A DNA stretch of 64,000 bases. Source: SIG307 sp045596385 (GTDB lineage Bacteria; Bacillota; Clostridia; Lachnospirales; Lachnospiraceae). The stretch covers positions 1-64,000 of the forward strand of contig JAZOCC010000012.1 of the NCBI GenBank assembly GCA_045596385.1, written 5' to 3'. The first letter of the stretch is position 1; every line of letters starts with the position of its first letter. The translations under genes and the position numbers were made by a program. Below the pieces are notes generated by a model. That model had not been told where the DNA came from and searched no databases. It saw only the letters and a program-made list of their open reading frames with translations. Shown piece by piece: positions 16,044 to 23,375 of the stretch.

Positions 16044-16859
16044 TTAGTAGTAGTAAGGTGCCTGCACGTCCAAGCCGATTACTTCACCATCAATGACCGT
16101 GAAATAGATGTATCCTTTATCCATATCAGAGGCATCAATAAACCATCTGTAAGACATCATGCCATCATCAAGGTCTCTAACCTTCGGACACTTCCCGAGT
16201 ACTGCCTCTAAGTCAGCCAGAGTTACCTTATCGCCCACTTCGATACCACAGATGCCTAATCTTAACTTTGCACTGGCTCTCGGCTCATACTGCTGCATAT
16301 TAACGATTACACAATCTGCCGGGCTCTTAACAGTACCTGCTTCATAGTTTGCCACCCAGAATTCCTCAAAGCCGTCCTCAATCGGAGTTACATATGCCAT
16401 ATACTCATAACCGATTTCTTTTGCTAATGCCTCTTCCTTATCCTCGATGGTGATTAAACCGGTATCAAGCAACTCACCAAGTGTCATTTCTCTTAACTTA
16501 ACGGTATATCCACCTAAGGTTACCTCAAAGTCTTTCCAATTAGCCTTGCTTACTACCGGCGCTTCGGTCGGCTTCGGTGTCGGTGTACTTGTTGGTACCG
16601 GTGTTGCGGTCGGCTCCGGTATCGGTGTACTTGTCGGTTCCGGTGTTGCGGTCGGTTCCGGTGTTGGTGTACTTGTTGGTACCGGTGTTGGTGTACTTGT
16701 CGGTTCTGGGGTTGCCGTCGGTTCCGGTGTTACCGTCGGCTCCGTTACACTCGGTGCTTCTGACACACCGTTTGCCGGTACATCATTGTTTGTTGCCGTT
16801 CCGCACCCTGCCAATAATGTGACCATTAACACTAATAACGTAAAAAGCTTTCTCTTCAT
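16044..16859 (-). CDS. Lipoprotein with Pro/Thr-rich stalk
   Basis: A 271-residue surface lipoprotein. The signal peptide MKRKLFTLLVLMVTLLAGC ends in lipobox LAGC (Cys19). Residues ~35-100 are a low-complexity stalk of PEPTATPEPTSTP units, which would hold the domain away from the membrane. The remaining ~170 residues (NWKDFEVTLGGYTVKLREMTLGELLDTGLIT...) are a globular domain of unknown function with a 'LGICGIEVGDKVTLADLEAVLG' segment. It lies 57 bases downstream of the leucine-rich-repeat lipoprotein on the same strand, so both probably share the operator-controlled promoter at 18546-18574. Confidence 0.8.
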   Translation of the reverse strand: MKRKLFTLLVLMVTLLAGCGTATNNDVPANGVSEAPSVTEPTVTPEPTATPEPTSTPTPVPTSTPTPEPTATPEPTSTPIPEPTATPVPTSTPTPKPTEAPVVSKANWKDFEVTLGGYTVKLREMTLGELLDTGLITIEDKEEALAKEIGYEYMAYVTPIEDGFEEFWVANYEAGTVKSPADCVIVNMQQYEPRASAKLRLGICGIEVGDKVTLADLEAVLGKCPKVRDLDDGMMSYRWFIDASDMDKGYIYFTVIDGEVIGLDVQAPYYY

Positions 16860-16916
16860 AGTTGCCTCCTAAAAAGTATATCTTTAGGGACAAAGTCCCC
16901 CTGTCCCTTGATTTGT

Positions 16917-18506
16917 TTACTCTGCTACAAAATACTCAATTTTGTAACCATTTTCTGTTGCCCACCGTGCCAATTCAGAACCGATTGGCACAATAAATGT
17001 TACTGTTTTGTTAACTTCATTAAACGGCACGCGTAGCTTATTACCACCGCCATTATAAAAATTACTCCGCCCACTTTCTACTGTAATACTGCTCAAACTA
17101 CTGCATCCCCTAAAAACCCCGTCTCCGATCGTCGTCACGCGGTCTGGTATTGTGATATTTTTCAAACTGCTACAATTTGCAAACGCCATTCCCGATATAT
17201 TTTTCACAGTATTTGGTATGATAATGTTTTCCAAGCTACTGCATCCAAAAAAGGCAGATGACCATATAGTTGTCAAACTGTCCGGTAATTCTACACTAAT
17301 CAAACTACTACATCCATTAAAAACACCTGATGCTATTTCTGTCATACTGTCTGGTATGACAATATCTGTCAAACTACTGCATTGACAAAAAGCTTCCCTA
17401 TCTATCGTCGTCACACTGTCTGATAATTCTGCACTTGTCAAACTACTGCAATTCCAAAAGGCTCTTTCTCCTATTGATGTCACACTATCCGGTATGACAA
17501 TACTTTTCAAGCTACTGCATTTACTAAAGGTATAATCTTCTATCGTCGTCACACCGTCCGATATGACGATACTTTCCAGACTGCTACATTCCTCAAATGC
17601 CCTTTTTCCTATCGTCGTTACACTGTCCGGTATAACAATACTTTTCAGACTGCTGCATTCCTCAAATGCCCTTTCTTCTATCGTCATTACACTGTCCGGT
17701 ATGACGATACTTTCCAGGCCACTGCATCCGTCAAAGGTATTTTGTTCTATCGTCGTTATACCATCCGGCAGTATTACACTAATTAGCCCCTCACATTCAG
17801 AAAAATCAACAGCTCTGACGCTATCCGGCAAGTCTATACATGTTATTCCATTACACGCGCTGATATCTACGTTCTCAATACCCTCCGGTAATTGTATCTC
17901 ACTTAATTTATCACAACCATAAATATCTACCTCTGTAACATTACTTGAAAAAATAATTTTACTTAGATTCTTATATCCTTCAATACTCACTCTACCTTTA
18001 ACACTATCCGGCATCTCAAGACTTATTAAGTTGGCAGGAGTATCCCTAAATGCTCCGTCTTTTATTTCTACCACCGGTAGCCCCGCTATTTTCTCCGGTA
18101 TTACAATGGCATCCACAACATTTCCTAATGTGGTCAGTCCTGTAATAACTATGCCCTTTCCGTCCCCAGTCAACTCAACCAAAAACGCATTTGCATCTGT
18201 TACCGGAGCAGGTGTTGGTGTGTTCGTCGGTACTGGTGTTGTGGTCGGCTCCGGTGTCGGTGTATTTGTCGGTATCGGTGTTGCGGTCGCCTTTGGCGTT
18301 GCGGTCAGTTCTGGGGTAGCTGTCATCTCAGGTTCTTCTGTTGCTATCACTGCCTCCGTCGTCTCTACCTCTTCCGTAGGCGCTACCGTAACCGTTACTT
18401 TCGGTGCATTGGTTGCCACTGGTACATCTGCATCGATATTATTCTGACAGCCTGCCAATCCAAGCATCGATAATACTGCTACTACTGCTACTATTTTTTT
18501 CTTCAT
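16917..18506 (-). CDS. BspA-type leucine-rich-repeat lipoprotein
   Basis: A 529-residue lipoprotein starting at the ATG at 18506 (MKKKIVAVVAVLSMLGLAGC; Cys20 lipobox). A TPTPEPTTTPVPT stalk is followed by about a dozen LRR_5 repeats of ~23 residues with the core 'SLxSIVIPDSVTTIGxRAFxxC'. Such BspA-like repeats bind host or bacterial surface proteins in oral and gut bacteria. The C-terminal ~60 residues (NFYNGGGNKLRVPFNEVNKTV...) form a small cap. It is the first gene of a two-lipoprotein unit under a promoter covered by a 12-bp-arm palindrome. Confidence 0.88.
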   Translation of the reverse strand: MKKKIVAVVAVLSMLGLAGCQNNIDADVPVATNAPKVTVTVAPTEEVETTEAVIATEEPEMTATPELTATPKATATPIPTNTPTPEPTTTPVPTNTPTPAPVTDANAFLVELTGDGKGIVITGLTTLGNVVDAIVIPEKIAGLPVVEIKDGAFRDTPANLISLEMPDSVKGRVSIEGYKNLSKIIFSSNVTEVDIYGCDKLSEIQLPEGIENVDISACNGITCIDLPDSVRAVDFSECEGLISVILPDGITTIEQNTFDGCSGLESIVIPDSVMTIEERAFEECSSLKSIVIPDSVTTIGKRAFEECSSLESIVISDGVTTIEDYTFSKCSSLKSIVIPDSVTSIGERAFWNCSSLTSAELSDSVTTIDREAFCQCSSLTDIVIPDSMTEIASGVFNGCSSLISVELPDSLTTIWSSAFFGCSSLENIIIPNTVKNISGMAFANCSSLKNITIPDRVTTIGDGVFRGCSSLSSITVESGRSNFYNGGGNKLRVPFNEVNKTVTFIVPIGSELARWATENGYKIEYFVAE

Positions 18507-18533
18507 AGGTACCTCCATTTTATTCGTACTCTA

Positions 18534-18574
18534 GGTCATGCTGTAATTATACAGCATGACCACTTGTTTTTCAA
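18534..18574 (-). promoter_or_regulatory. Promoter of the LRR lipoprotein with overlapping operator
   Basis: On the minus strand TTGAAA (18574-18569), 17 bases, TATAAT (18551-18546). The -10 box is inside a palindrome with perfect 12-bp arms, GGTCATGCTGTA-ATTA-TACAGCATGACC (18534-18561). A bound dimer would block the promoter, so the lipoprotein pair is probably repressed. The HTH gene transcribed away at 18668 is the nearest candidate regulator. Confidence 0.75.
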
Positions 18575-18667
18575 GTTACATATACTGTATTTTTTCAGAA
18601 TATGAATTTCTTCAGCATACAAATATAATTATAATACAGAGATTTCATTGGAAGGAGGTTACCTCAC

Positions 18668-18883
18668 ATGATTAGTTATGCTCCGCTTTGGGAAACCATG
18701 AAGGCAAAAGGTGAAACAACCTATACCCTTATCACCAAACACGGCATTGACCGCAGAACCATTTACAAACTAAAGCACGATGAGAATGTAACCACCCTTA
18801 CCTTAGAAAAGCTCTGTTTTTGCTTAAATTGCACGGTACAAGATGTTATTTCTATCTCTTTCAATTCTGAAACCTATGATTAA
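18668..18883 (+). CDS. Small Cro/C1-type helix-turn-helix protein
   Basis: 71 residues forming a single XRE-like DNA-binding domain ('LWETMKAKGETTYTLITKHGIDRRTIYKLKHDENVTTLTLEKLCFCLNCTVQDVISI'). This 'HTH_26' type is common on Firmicute mobile elements. GGAGG (18655-18659) precedes the ATG. It is transcribed divergently from the LRR lipoprotein, whose promoter is covered by a palindrome, so it may regulate that gene and the island. The four last bases overlap a convergent small gene. Confidence 0.85.
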   Translation: MISYAPLWETMKAKGETTYTLITKHGIDRRTIYKLKHDENVTTLTLEKLCFCLNCTVQDVISISFNSETYD

Positions 18884-19074
18884 ACATTTTTATCAATAAC
18901 GCCTATCACACATTCCAATTGTCGCTTTACCATGCATATCACACTATGCATTTCGTTTGTGTCTGTTTGCATTTCTGCTTCCAGTCCCTTTTCTATCACC
19001 GAAAGCAAGTTTTTAATTTCTTCCAGTCTTATCCAGACACGCAACAACACATCACTAAGATTTTCTTTGTCCAT
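18880..19074 (-). CDS. Small helical unknown protein (64 aa)
   Basis: Start at the ATG at 19074 (MDKENLSDVLLRVWIRLEEIKNLL), supported by GGAGGTG 8-10 bases upstream; the frame is open further up but runs through this site. The product is all-helical and probably coiled-coil (LEEIKNLLSVIEKGLEAEM). No family recognised. It is convergent with, and overlaps by four bases, the HTH gene. Confidence 0.55.
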   Translation of the reverse strand: MDKENLSDVLLRVWIRLEEIKNLLSVIEKGLEAEMQTDTNEMHSVICMVKRQLECVIGVIDKNV

Positions 19075-19195
19075 CTTTTCACCACCTCCATGCGAATCAC
19101 AGTACACATTTTTCATCTGTTTTGAAATCAGTGAAAATCTCCTATTTCCTGCATTCGTCTATTTCACACAAAAGAAAAGGGAGCTTGCGCCCCCT

Positions 19196-19681
19196 TTAGT
19201 CCAATACTTCCTCTGCCTTTTCTTTTGTCAATGGTGCAACCTCAATTTCTCCGTTGACCAATTTCGCGCCACCGCTGATAATTCCCATCTCTAACAGAGT
19301 CTTCACTTTCTCTGCGGTGAAGGTCGTTCTTTCATACCGTGAGGAAATCACATCATAAACCATTTCCTGCTTTACCTTCCGACTGCCAATCACAATATAA
19401 AACAAGTTAGCCAAACAATCACTCTCTACCATTGGTGTTAATGAATTGATGTGTACCTTGTTCATCATGTTCGTTGTAAAGAACCCTTCATCGAAAATCA
19501 AGTCACCGGATTCTTCCGCAAGTCTCAATCCGTACACTTCCTCTGTTCCAAACCGAATCGCATCCTTTAACTGCTTCGATGTAAACTCAACGACCTCTCC
19601 CTTCGGTAAGGAGTACGCCTCCCACCCTAACTCTCTGTTACCAAGGCTCAATTTGTTAGTTACCACAAGTTTTCTGCACAT
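19196..19681 (-). CDS. Unknown island protein (161 aa)
   Basis: A 161-residue soluble protein beginning MCRKLVVTNKLSLGNRELGWEAYSL. The middle has a 'FTSKQLKDAIRFGTEEVYGL' helix and the end 'FTAEKVKTLLEMGIISGGAKLVNGEIEVAPLTKEKAEEVL'. Mixed alpha/beta composition, no membrane segment and no recognised motif; similar small proteins occur on Firmicute integrative elements, but I cannot name it. A short purine site (GGAGGTAC) precedes the ATG. Confidence 0.65.
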   Translation of the reverse strand: MCRKLVVTNKLSLGNRELGWEAYSLPKGEVVEFTSKQLKDAIRFGTEEVYGLRLAEESGDLIFDEGFFTTNMMNKVHINSLTPMVESDCLANLFYIVIGSRKVKQEMVYDVISSRYERTTFTAEKVKTLLEMGIISGGAKLVNGEIEVAPLTKEKAEEVLD

Positions 19682-19941
19682 AGTCTGTACCTCCGTTATG
19701 ATTTATTTGCATGCTGCTTTCCCCTGCTTCTCCTATATCATAACTCCGTGGCTTTGCTATGTCTGTGGTGGTAATAGCCAAAAATGATAGTGCGGATTTA
19801 GGGAGATTGTAGAAAAAAAAGCATTCTTTTATATCATGAATAGAAGCCGCATGGCTCAGTTCCATTTATAATACTGAACCCGTTCTCTGTAACACAAATT
19901 ACGTTATTTTTATCAAAACTCGTAATCCGTCGAAATTTCTG

Positions 19942-19970
19942 TTGACATTCATTGTATATTATGTTATTAT
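19942..19970 (+). promoter_or_regulatory. Promoter of the island XRE regulator
   Basis: TTGACA (19942-19947), 17 bases, TATTAT (19965-19970). The start codon follows 22 bases after the -10 box, so the leader is very short. TTACG/CGTAA half-sites just upstream (about 19905-19925) could be operator arms. Confidence 0.75.
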
Positions 19971-19991
19971 ATTCTATGGAGGATGATACAA

Positions 19992-20516
19992 ATGAATAAT
20001 CTGAAATATATACGAGAGTTATATGGTGCCACTCAAGATGAAATTGCTAAGGTACTAAATATTAACCGTGCAACAATTTCAAATTGGGAAAACCAAGAAG
20101 AAAAAAAAGCTCCTAACTCAAGTTTAGAAAAGCTCTCTTTGTTCTATGGTATTGGCCCCGAGTTTTTTTATGAACAAGACTTAAATGCCACTGTTCGTGA
20201 AATGCTTGTTAATAACGCCAAGCGTCAAAAGGAAGTTGAGTCAGAATCAAACGGCGAACGGTCGAAAACAGATGATTTCAGCAAGATGTTCTCATCGTTA
20301 ACTTTTGATACCGCCATTGAACATTATATGACCGCTACAAAACTGCTCTTGGCAACCTCAGATAACGGTTCTCTTGAAAAACTTAAAACCGCTATCAAAA
20401 TCAACCAGAAGATGGGAGCACGTTTACAGGTTCTTGTAGAACTGCGAGAACAGGAACTTAACGATGGCGGAGAATCTTTATCAGAACTGATGGACAGTCT
20501 GTCCTCTGAAAATTAA
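19992..20516 (+). CDS. XRE-family regulator with C-terminal helical domain
   Basis: Start at the ATG at 19992, eight bases after GGAGG; an ATG at 19983 is inside that site. Residues 1-60 are a Cro/C1 helix-turn-helix (LKYIRELYGATQDEIAKVLNINRATISNWENQE). The remaining ~110 residues are helical and charged (SFDTAIEHYMTATKLLLATSDNGSLEKLKTAIKINQKMGARLQVLVELREQEL), probably for oligomerisation. As the only regulator of this size in the island it is a likely master repressor. A consensus-like promoter with a very short leader stands before it and a hairpin terminator after it. Confidence 0.87.
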   Translation: MNNLKYIRELYGATQDEIAKVLNINRATISNWENQEEKKAPNSSLEKLSLFYGIGPEFFYEQDLNATVREMLVNNAKRQKEVESESNGERSKTDDFSKMFSSLTFDTAIEHYMTATKLLLATSDNGSLEKLKTAIKINQKMGARLQVLVELREQELNDGGESLSELMDSLSSEN

Positions 20517-20539
20517 ACTTTACTATGTCAAAAGAAAAA

Positions 20540-20571
20540 GACCTTGAAAACGCGCCCACGTTTTCAAGATC
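20540..20571. terminator. Hairpin terminator after XRE gene
   Basis: CTTGAAAACG (20543-20552) pairs with CGTTTTCAAG (20559-20568). T-rich sequence follows on both strands, stronger on the minus strand. Confidence 0.65.
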
Positions 20572-20775
20572 CTTTCAAAAATCAACATCCTCAAATCAAG
20601 GTTGTTAATTCCTCAACAGTATTATAATACCTTGTTTTTGAGCATAAGTCAATGATTTTTGGCAAAAAACATTTATTGGAAAGGAGCCTCGTTGACAAAT
20701 AACTGCTCTTTTGACTTAGTACTTTATATAGTTACTGTAAACTAAGTTATTGTGCATAGCACGGAAAGGTATTAT

Positions 20776-20988
20776 ATGAAATACTATTATATTAATCTTA
20801 AGACAACTAACCCAAACGGTAATAACGAAGTCCATTCTGAAGAATGTGCCTACTTACCTTCCCCTCTTAATCGTACCGCTCTTGGTCTCTTTCCAAATGG
20901 AATTGCCGCCGTTGCTGCAGCAAAAGCCAAGGGATTCTCACATGCTGATGGTTGCATTCACTGCTCACCGGAAGCACACCGTGAATAG
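20776..20988 (+). CDS. Small cysteine/histidine protein paired with DUF2188
   Basis: A 70-residue protein starting at the ATG at 20776 (MKYYYINLKTTNPNGNNEVHSEEC); GGAAAGG precedes it. Four potential metal ligands are spaced like a small zinc site: HxxxC (EVHSEECAYLP) and CxxC near the end (DGCIHCSPEAH). Proteins of this pattern are, from memory, regularly encoded beside DUF2188 proteins in varied bacteria; their role is unknown. Here the DUF2188 gene follows after 11 bases and a membrane protein after that. A repeat ACTTAGT...ACTAAGT lies in the leader (about 20715-20745). Confidence 0.7.
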   Translation: MKYYYINLKTTNPNGNNEVHSEECAYLPSPLNRTALGLFPNGIAAVAAAKAKGFSHADGCIHCSPEAHRE

Positions 20989-20999
20989 GAGGTACAATC

Positions 21000-21224
21000 A
21001 TGGGAAAATCTCAGCATGTAACTCCACATCCAGATGGAGGATGGCAAGTAAAGGGAGCCGGAAATAGCCGAGCAACCGTTCGAACAAGTACCCAAGCCCA
21101 AGCAGCAAAAATCGCACGAGATATAGCGATTAATCATTCTTCTGAAGTCGTTATCCATCGTCCGAATGGACAAATAAGAGATAAAAATTCTTACGGTAAT
21201 GACCCATTTCCGCCAAAGGGATGA
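21000..21224 (+). CDS. DUF2188 domain protein
   Basis: 74 residues, almost all one DUF2188 domain: 'HVTPHPDGGWQVKGAGNSRATVRTSTQAQAAKIARDIA...EVVIHRPNGQIRDKNSYGNDPFPPKG'. The 'W.VK..g..RA......T...A...A..i....g.evviH..dG.ir...sy..dp.P' pattern is diagnostic. Function is not established; it is a frequent cargo of mobile elements. GGAGG lies eight bases before the ATG. It is coupled to the upstream Cys/His protein and followed directly by a hairpin overlapping its stop. Confidence 0.88.
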   Translation: MGKSQHVTPHPDGGWQVKGAGNSRATVRTSTQAQAAKIARDIAINHSSEVVIHRPNGQIRDKNSYGNDPFPPKG

Positions 21225-21259
21225 TAAGAAAGGCAGTTCATCCAACTGCCTTTCTTATC
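21223..21259 (+). terminator. 16-bp hairpin after the DUF2188 gene
   Basis: GATAAGAAAGGCAGTT and AACTGCCTTTCTTATC pair perfectly around CATCC. The tail (ATATCTATT) is only moderately T-rich, so it may be a partial terminator letting some transcripts reach the membrane-protein gene. Confidence 0.65.
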
Positions 21260-21324
21260 ATATCTATTCAGCCGTATGTCTATTACTTTCAACCAATCTT
21301 TTCCACTCATAGGAGGAATCTAGC

Positions 21325-22008
21325 ATGAAAAAAATCACTTTTACATTGGTAAAAACCTATTCAAATATTGCCTCTTTTCTAACAACCCGTAAACACTTCT
21401 CTACACCCAATTCTGGAATAATATTGATGTCTCTCATTTTGGCAAGCTTCATATTCTCTTCCTTGGGATTTGATTTTCTTGGAATGTTAGCATTCAGAAT
21501 AGCCTTTATATTTCTATTTTGCTATTTTTTACTTTTCTGGTTGGATGCTGACTGTCCCATTATTAAGCTCAAAACAAAAAAATCCTGTACAACCCCCAGA
21601 GAAGTTTTTAAATCAATGACCCACTTTTCTTTTATCTATGGATTATTTTTCTTCTCCGTGCAAATTCTTATTTTAATAGAATGCATAGCGCTTCTAATGT
21701 TTAATACCTTTCTAGGTGCCAATTTTTTAGTTAATTTCAGGAATTCTTGGCTCTTTATAGTATTCCTCTTTAGTTTCATGTACTTTTGTTATCATATTTA
21801 CATAAACCCTAATAACTTCTCCCTAGAGGAAATACAACAACGCATTGATTTTTATGCTGCAATAGGTTCCACTATAGGTTTTGTAATGCTAATAGTTCCG
21901 GAAATTCTTGATTTCAAAATCTTTTTTTCAGAACTAGCAGTGGTCTTTACTTGGCTTAAGCACTTAATCAATGCAGAAAAAATCGAGAAAAAGCGAGAAC
22001 CCAAATGA
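21325..22008 (+). CDS. Membrane protein of unknown function (227 aa)
   Basis: Five or so hydrophobic helices (IILMSLILASFIFSSLGF, LAFRIAFIFLFCYFLLFWL, FSFIYGLFFFSVQILILIECIALLM, WLFIVFLFSFMYFCYHIY, AAIGSTIGFVMLIVPEIL) and short charged ends. No family recognised. AGGAGG precedes the ATG (21311-21316). It follows the Cys/His and DUF2188 genes in the same direction. Small-protein plus membrane-protein sets on islands are often protective or toxic, but nothing here proves that. Confidence 0.7.
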   Translation: MKKITFTLVKTYSNIASFLTTRKHFSTPNSGIILMSLILASFIFSSLGFDFLGMLAFRIAFIFLFCYFLLFWLDADCPIIKLKTKKSCTTPREVFKSMTHFSFIYGLFFFSVQILILIECIALLMFNTFLGANFLVNFRNSWLFIVFLFSFMYFCYHIYINPNNFSLEEIQQRIDFYAAIGSTIGFVMLIVPEILDFKIFFSELAVVFTWLKHLINAEKIEKKREPK

Positions 22009-22059
22009 GTTCTCGCAACAACCTTTAGGACTAACGCAATACTTATCAACCTACATTGT

Positions 22060-22476
22060 TCAATTATGTTTCAAATACTCTTCCGGTGTAACTGCCTCCA
22101 CCGTAGATGCTTTATAATCCGCAACATTTCTCGTCACAATGTACTCTGCACCGTAAGCCTTTGCACATTCCATCTGTAAGCAATCCTCAAAATCGGAAAA
22201 CTCACCATTTTGCAATCCTGCAAGTAACTTCACCTTGTCAATACCTTCTACATCGAAGATTTTGCAAAGATTCGTCAATACCGCACGTCTTTCTTCTATG
22301 CTGTAATCCTTTCGCAAGATGAAAAACATATTTGAAATCGAATGTGCCGCAATGCAAGCGTTCACTTTTCCTTCTGCACACGCAATTACAATCTTCTTTG
22401 CGTCCTCATAATACGGCTCCCTTGTAAGAAGATAATCCAATAATACATTGGTGTCAACCAAAATTCTAGTTACCAT
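22060..22476 (-). CDS. PIN-domain toxin (VapC-like ribonuclease)
   Basis: A 138-residue PIN nuclease starting at the ATG at 22476 (MVTRILVDTNVLLDYLLTREPYYEDA). The acidic residues of the active site are visible: Asp in 'VDTNVLLD', then 'FSDFEDCLQMECAKAYGAEYIVTRNVADY'. It would cleave RNA when freed from its antitoxin. It overlaps the antitoxin gene by 11 bases, the usual arrangement. As the last genes before the right attachment site, the pair probably stabilises the island. Confidence 0.85.
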   Translation of the reverse strand: MVTRILVDTNVLLDYLLTREPYYEDAKKIVIACAEGKVNACIAAHSISNMFFILRKDYSIEERRAVLTNLCKIFDVEGIDKVKLLAGLQNGEFSDFEDCLQMECAKAYGAEYIVTRNVADYKASTVEAVTPEEYLKHN

Positions 22477-22690
22477 ATTTTGCATCCCTATAAGAAGCTA
22501 ACTCTGCATCATCATCCGATACTGTTCCTTTTTTGCGTAACAGCTCCAACTGTGCAAACGCTTCCTTCCTCTCCGGTTTATTGTCCGTGTACAAGCCGTT
22601 AACGCCTTGCATAATCTGCAAAATAAATACGACCTTATCCTCCGGCATCTTTTCCAGTTCTCTGAATGCCGTCTGTCTGATTGCCGTCAT
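22466..22690 (-). CDS. Antitoxin partner of the PIN toxin
   Basis: A 74-residue protein (MTAIRQTAFRELEKMPEDKVVFILQIMQGVNGL) ending in an unstructured acidic tail 'SDDDAELASYRDAKYGN', typical of antitoxins that wrap the toxin. Start at 22690 follows an AGGTG site; an ATG nine bases upstream is possible. The assignment rests mainly on the overlap with the PIN gene and its size. Confidence 0.72.
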   Translation of the reverse strand: MTAIRQTAFRELEKMPEDKVVFILQIMQGVNGLYTDNKPERKEAFAQLELLRKKGTVSDDDAELASYRDAKYGN

Positions 22691-22803
22691 ACCGCACACC
22701 TCCCGTTCTTTCAGCTAAACAACAATACATTTCCCTATCTTTATTCTACCACAAATTCTATGAATATGCTACCTAATATTAACAAATATCCTCTTATACA
22801 GCA

Positions 22804-22834
22804 ATAGACCAAGCTCATTCAAGCATTGGTCTAT
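22804..22834. terminator. Hairpin near the right island end
   Basis: ATAGACCAA and TTGGTCTAT pair around 13 bases, followed by CCTTTT on the plus strand. It separates the toxin-antitoxin promoter region from the island end. Confidence 0.5.
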
Positions 22835-22840
22835 CCTTTT

Positions 22841-22859
22841 GGTTACCTCTTTGGTTACC
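22841..22859. promoter_or_regulatory. Candidate integrase arm sites, right end
   Basis: GGTTACC at 22841-22847 and 22853-22859, 12 bp apart, each preceded by T-rich sequence, mirror the pair at the left end (11130-11145). Confidence 0.45.
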
Positions 22860-22925
22860 TCGTATAAATTTCGGAAGAAACGCGTGCTATCGAAGTCTCC
22901 TTTCTTCCTTTATTTATACGGCTTT

Positions 22926-22945
22926 CCAGACTTTTTCAAGTCTGG
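22926..22945 (-). terminator. Hairpin just downstream of ssrA, supplied by the island
   Basis: CCAGACTT-TTTC-AAGTCTGG lies 9 bases beyond the mature tmRNA 3' end. It lacks a T-tail on the minus strand, so it may mark 3' processing rather than termination. The older terminator is now at 11004-11059. Confidence 0.45.
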
Positions 22946-22953
22946 CTCAAGAG

Positions 22954-22977
22954 TGGACCTGAGGGGAGTCGAACCCC
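22954..22977. repeat. Attachment site, right copy (functional ssrA 3' end)
   Basis: Identical over 24 bp to 11054-11077. This copy completes the tmRNA acceptor stem and T-arm, so the island restores the gene it entered. Confidence 0.88.
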
Positions 22978-23296
22978 TGTCCGAAAGCCCATCCACTACG
23001 GCATCTTCCATCATAGTTTGTCATTTGACATTCCCTCCACTCACCGCCGGCAAACAGGCTGAGAGCATCAGTAGCTTCATGATACGCCTATACGCGCAAA
23101 GCTTTGCGTATATCGTTTCCTACATAGTCGATGCCAGGGTCCTAATGTGTAGGTGCACTAGGTCTGACAGCTGCACTTAGGCAGCGTATGCTAAATTATC
23201 TTCAGCGTTTAATTTTAATTTCCGAGTTTTAACGTGGTCCCGGACCACGGATGGCTTCCATAGCTTCAAAACCCCCGTCGAAACCGGTACAAGCCC
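22954..23296 (-). ncRNA. ssrA: tmRNA
   Basis: Transfer-messenger RNA of about 343 nt that frees stalled ribosomes. Ends pair as a tRNA-like acceptor stem: 5' GGGCUUG (23296-23290) with CAGGUCC near the 3' end, two G-U pairs, then discriminator A; CCA is not encoded. Other marks are 'GGUUUCGACGGGGG' near the 5' end, 'GGGUUCGACUCCCCUC' T-arm at the 3' end, and a tag reading frame ending AEDNLAYAA-stop (AAU UUA GCA UAC GCU GCC UAA near 23181-23204). Several pseudoknot stems can be seen. The 3' end serves as the attachment site of the 11.9-kb island. Confidence 0.95.
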
Positions 23297-23375
23297 CGGT
23301 ATCGATTTGTAACATACGACAAATCGGTGTTTTAACGCTGTGTGTAGCTTATCATATCATATTCTTTTTTTCTTG

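Larger units (their letters stand above)
11054..22977. mobile_element. Genomic island integrated in ssrA (about 11.9 kb)
   Basis: The island is framed by 24-bp direct repeats of the tmRNA 3' end and carries a tyrosine recombinase at its left end. Content: integrase, DNA adenine methylase, 1.4 kb without genes, two small unknown genes, two lipoproteins, four small regulators or unknowns, a small-protein/DUF2188/membrane-protein set and a PIN toxin-antitoxin pair. Paired GGTTACC motifs lie inside both ends. No relaxase, coupling protein, capsid or terminase is visible. It is therefore neither a conjugative element nor a complete prophage; it may be mobilised by others or be a satellite. Confidence 0.88.

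Noticed and set aside
16560..16750. Regularly spaced repeats that might suggest a CRISPR array
   Set aside because: They encode the PEPTATPEPTSTP stalk of a lipoprotein; no unique spacers, no cas genes.
19656..19865. 69-codon minus-strand frame upstream of the 161-residue island gene
   Set aside because: Overlaps the start of the better supported gene and has no ribosome site.
11054..22977. Prophage or conjugative element
   Set aside because: No capsid, tail, terminase, relaxase, coupling or secretion genes were seen; it is described as an island only.
22954..22990. tRNA gene 3' end as the island target
   Set aside because: The T-arm-like end belongs to tmRNA: the tag frame AEDNLAYAA and the pairing 5' end at 23296 are present.
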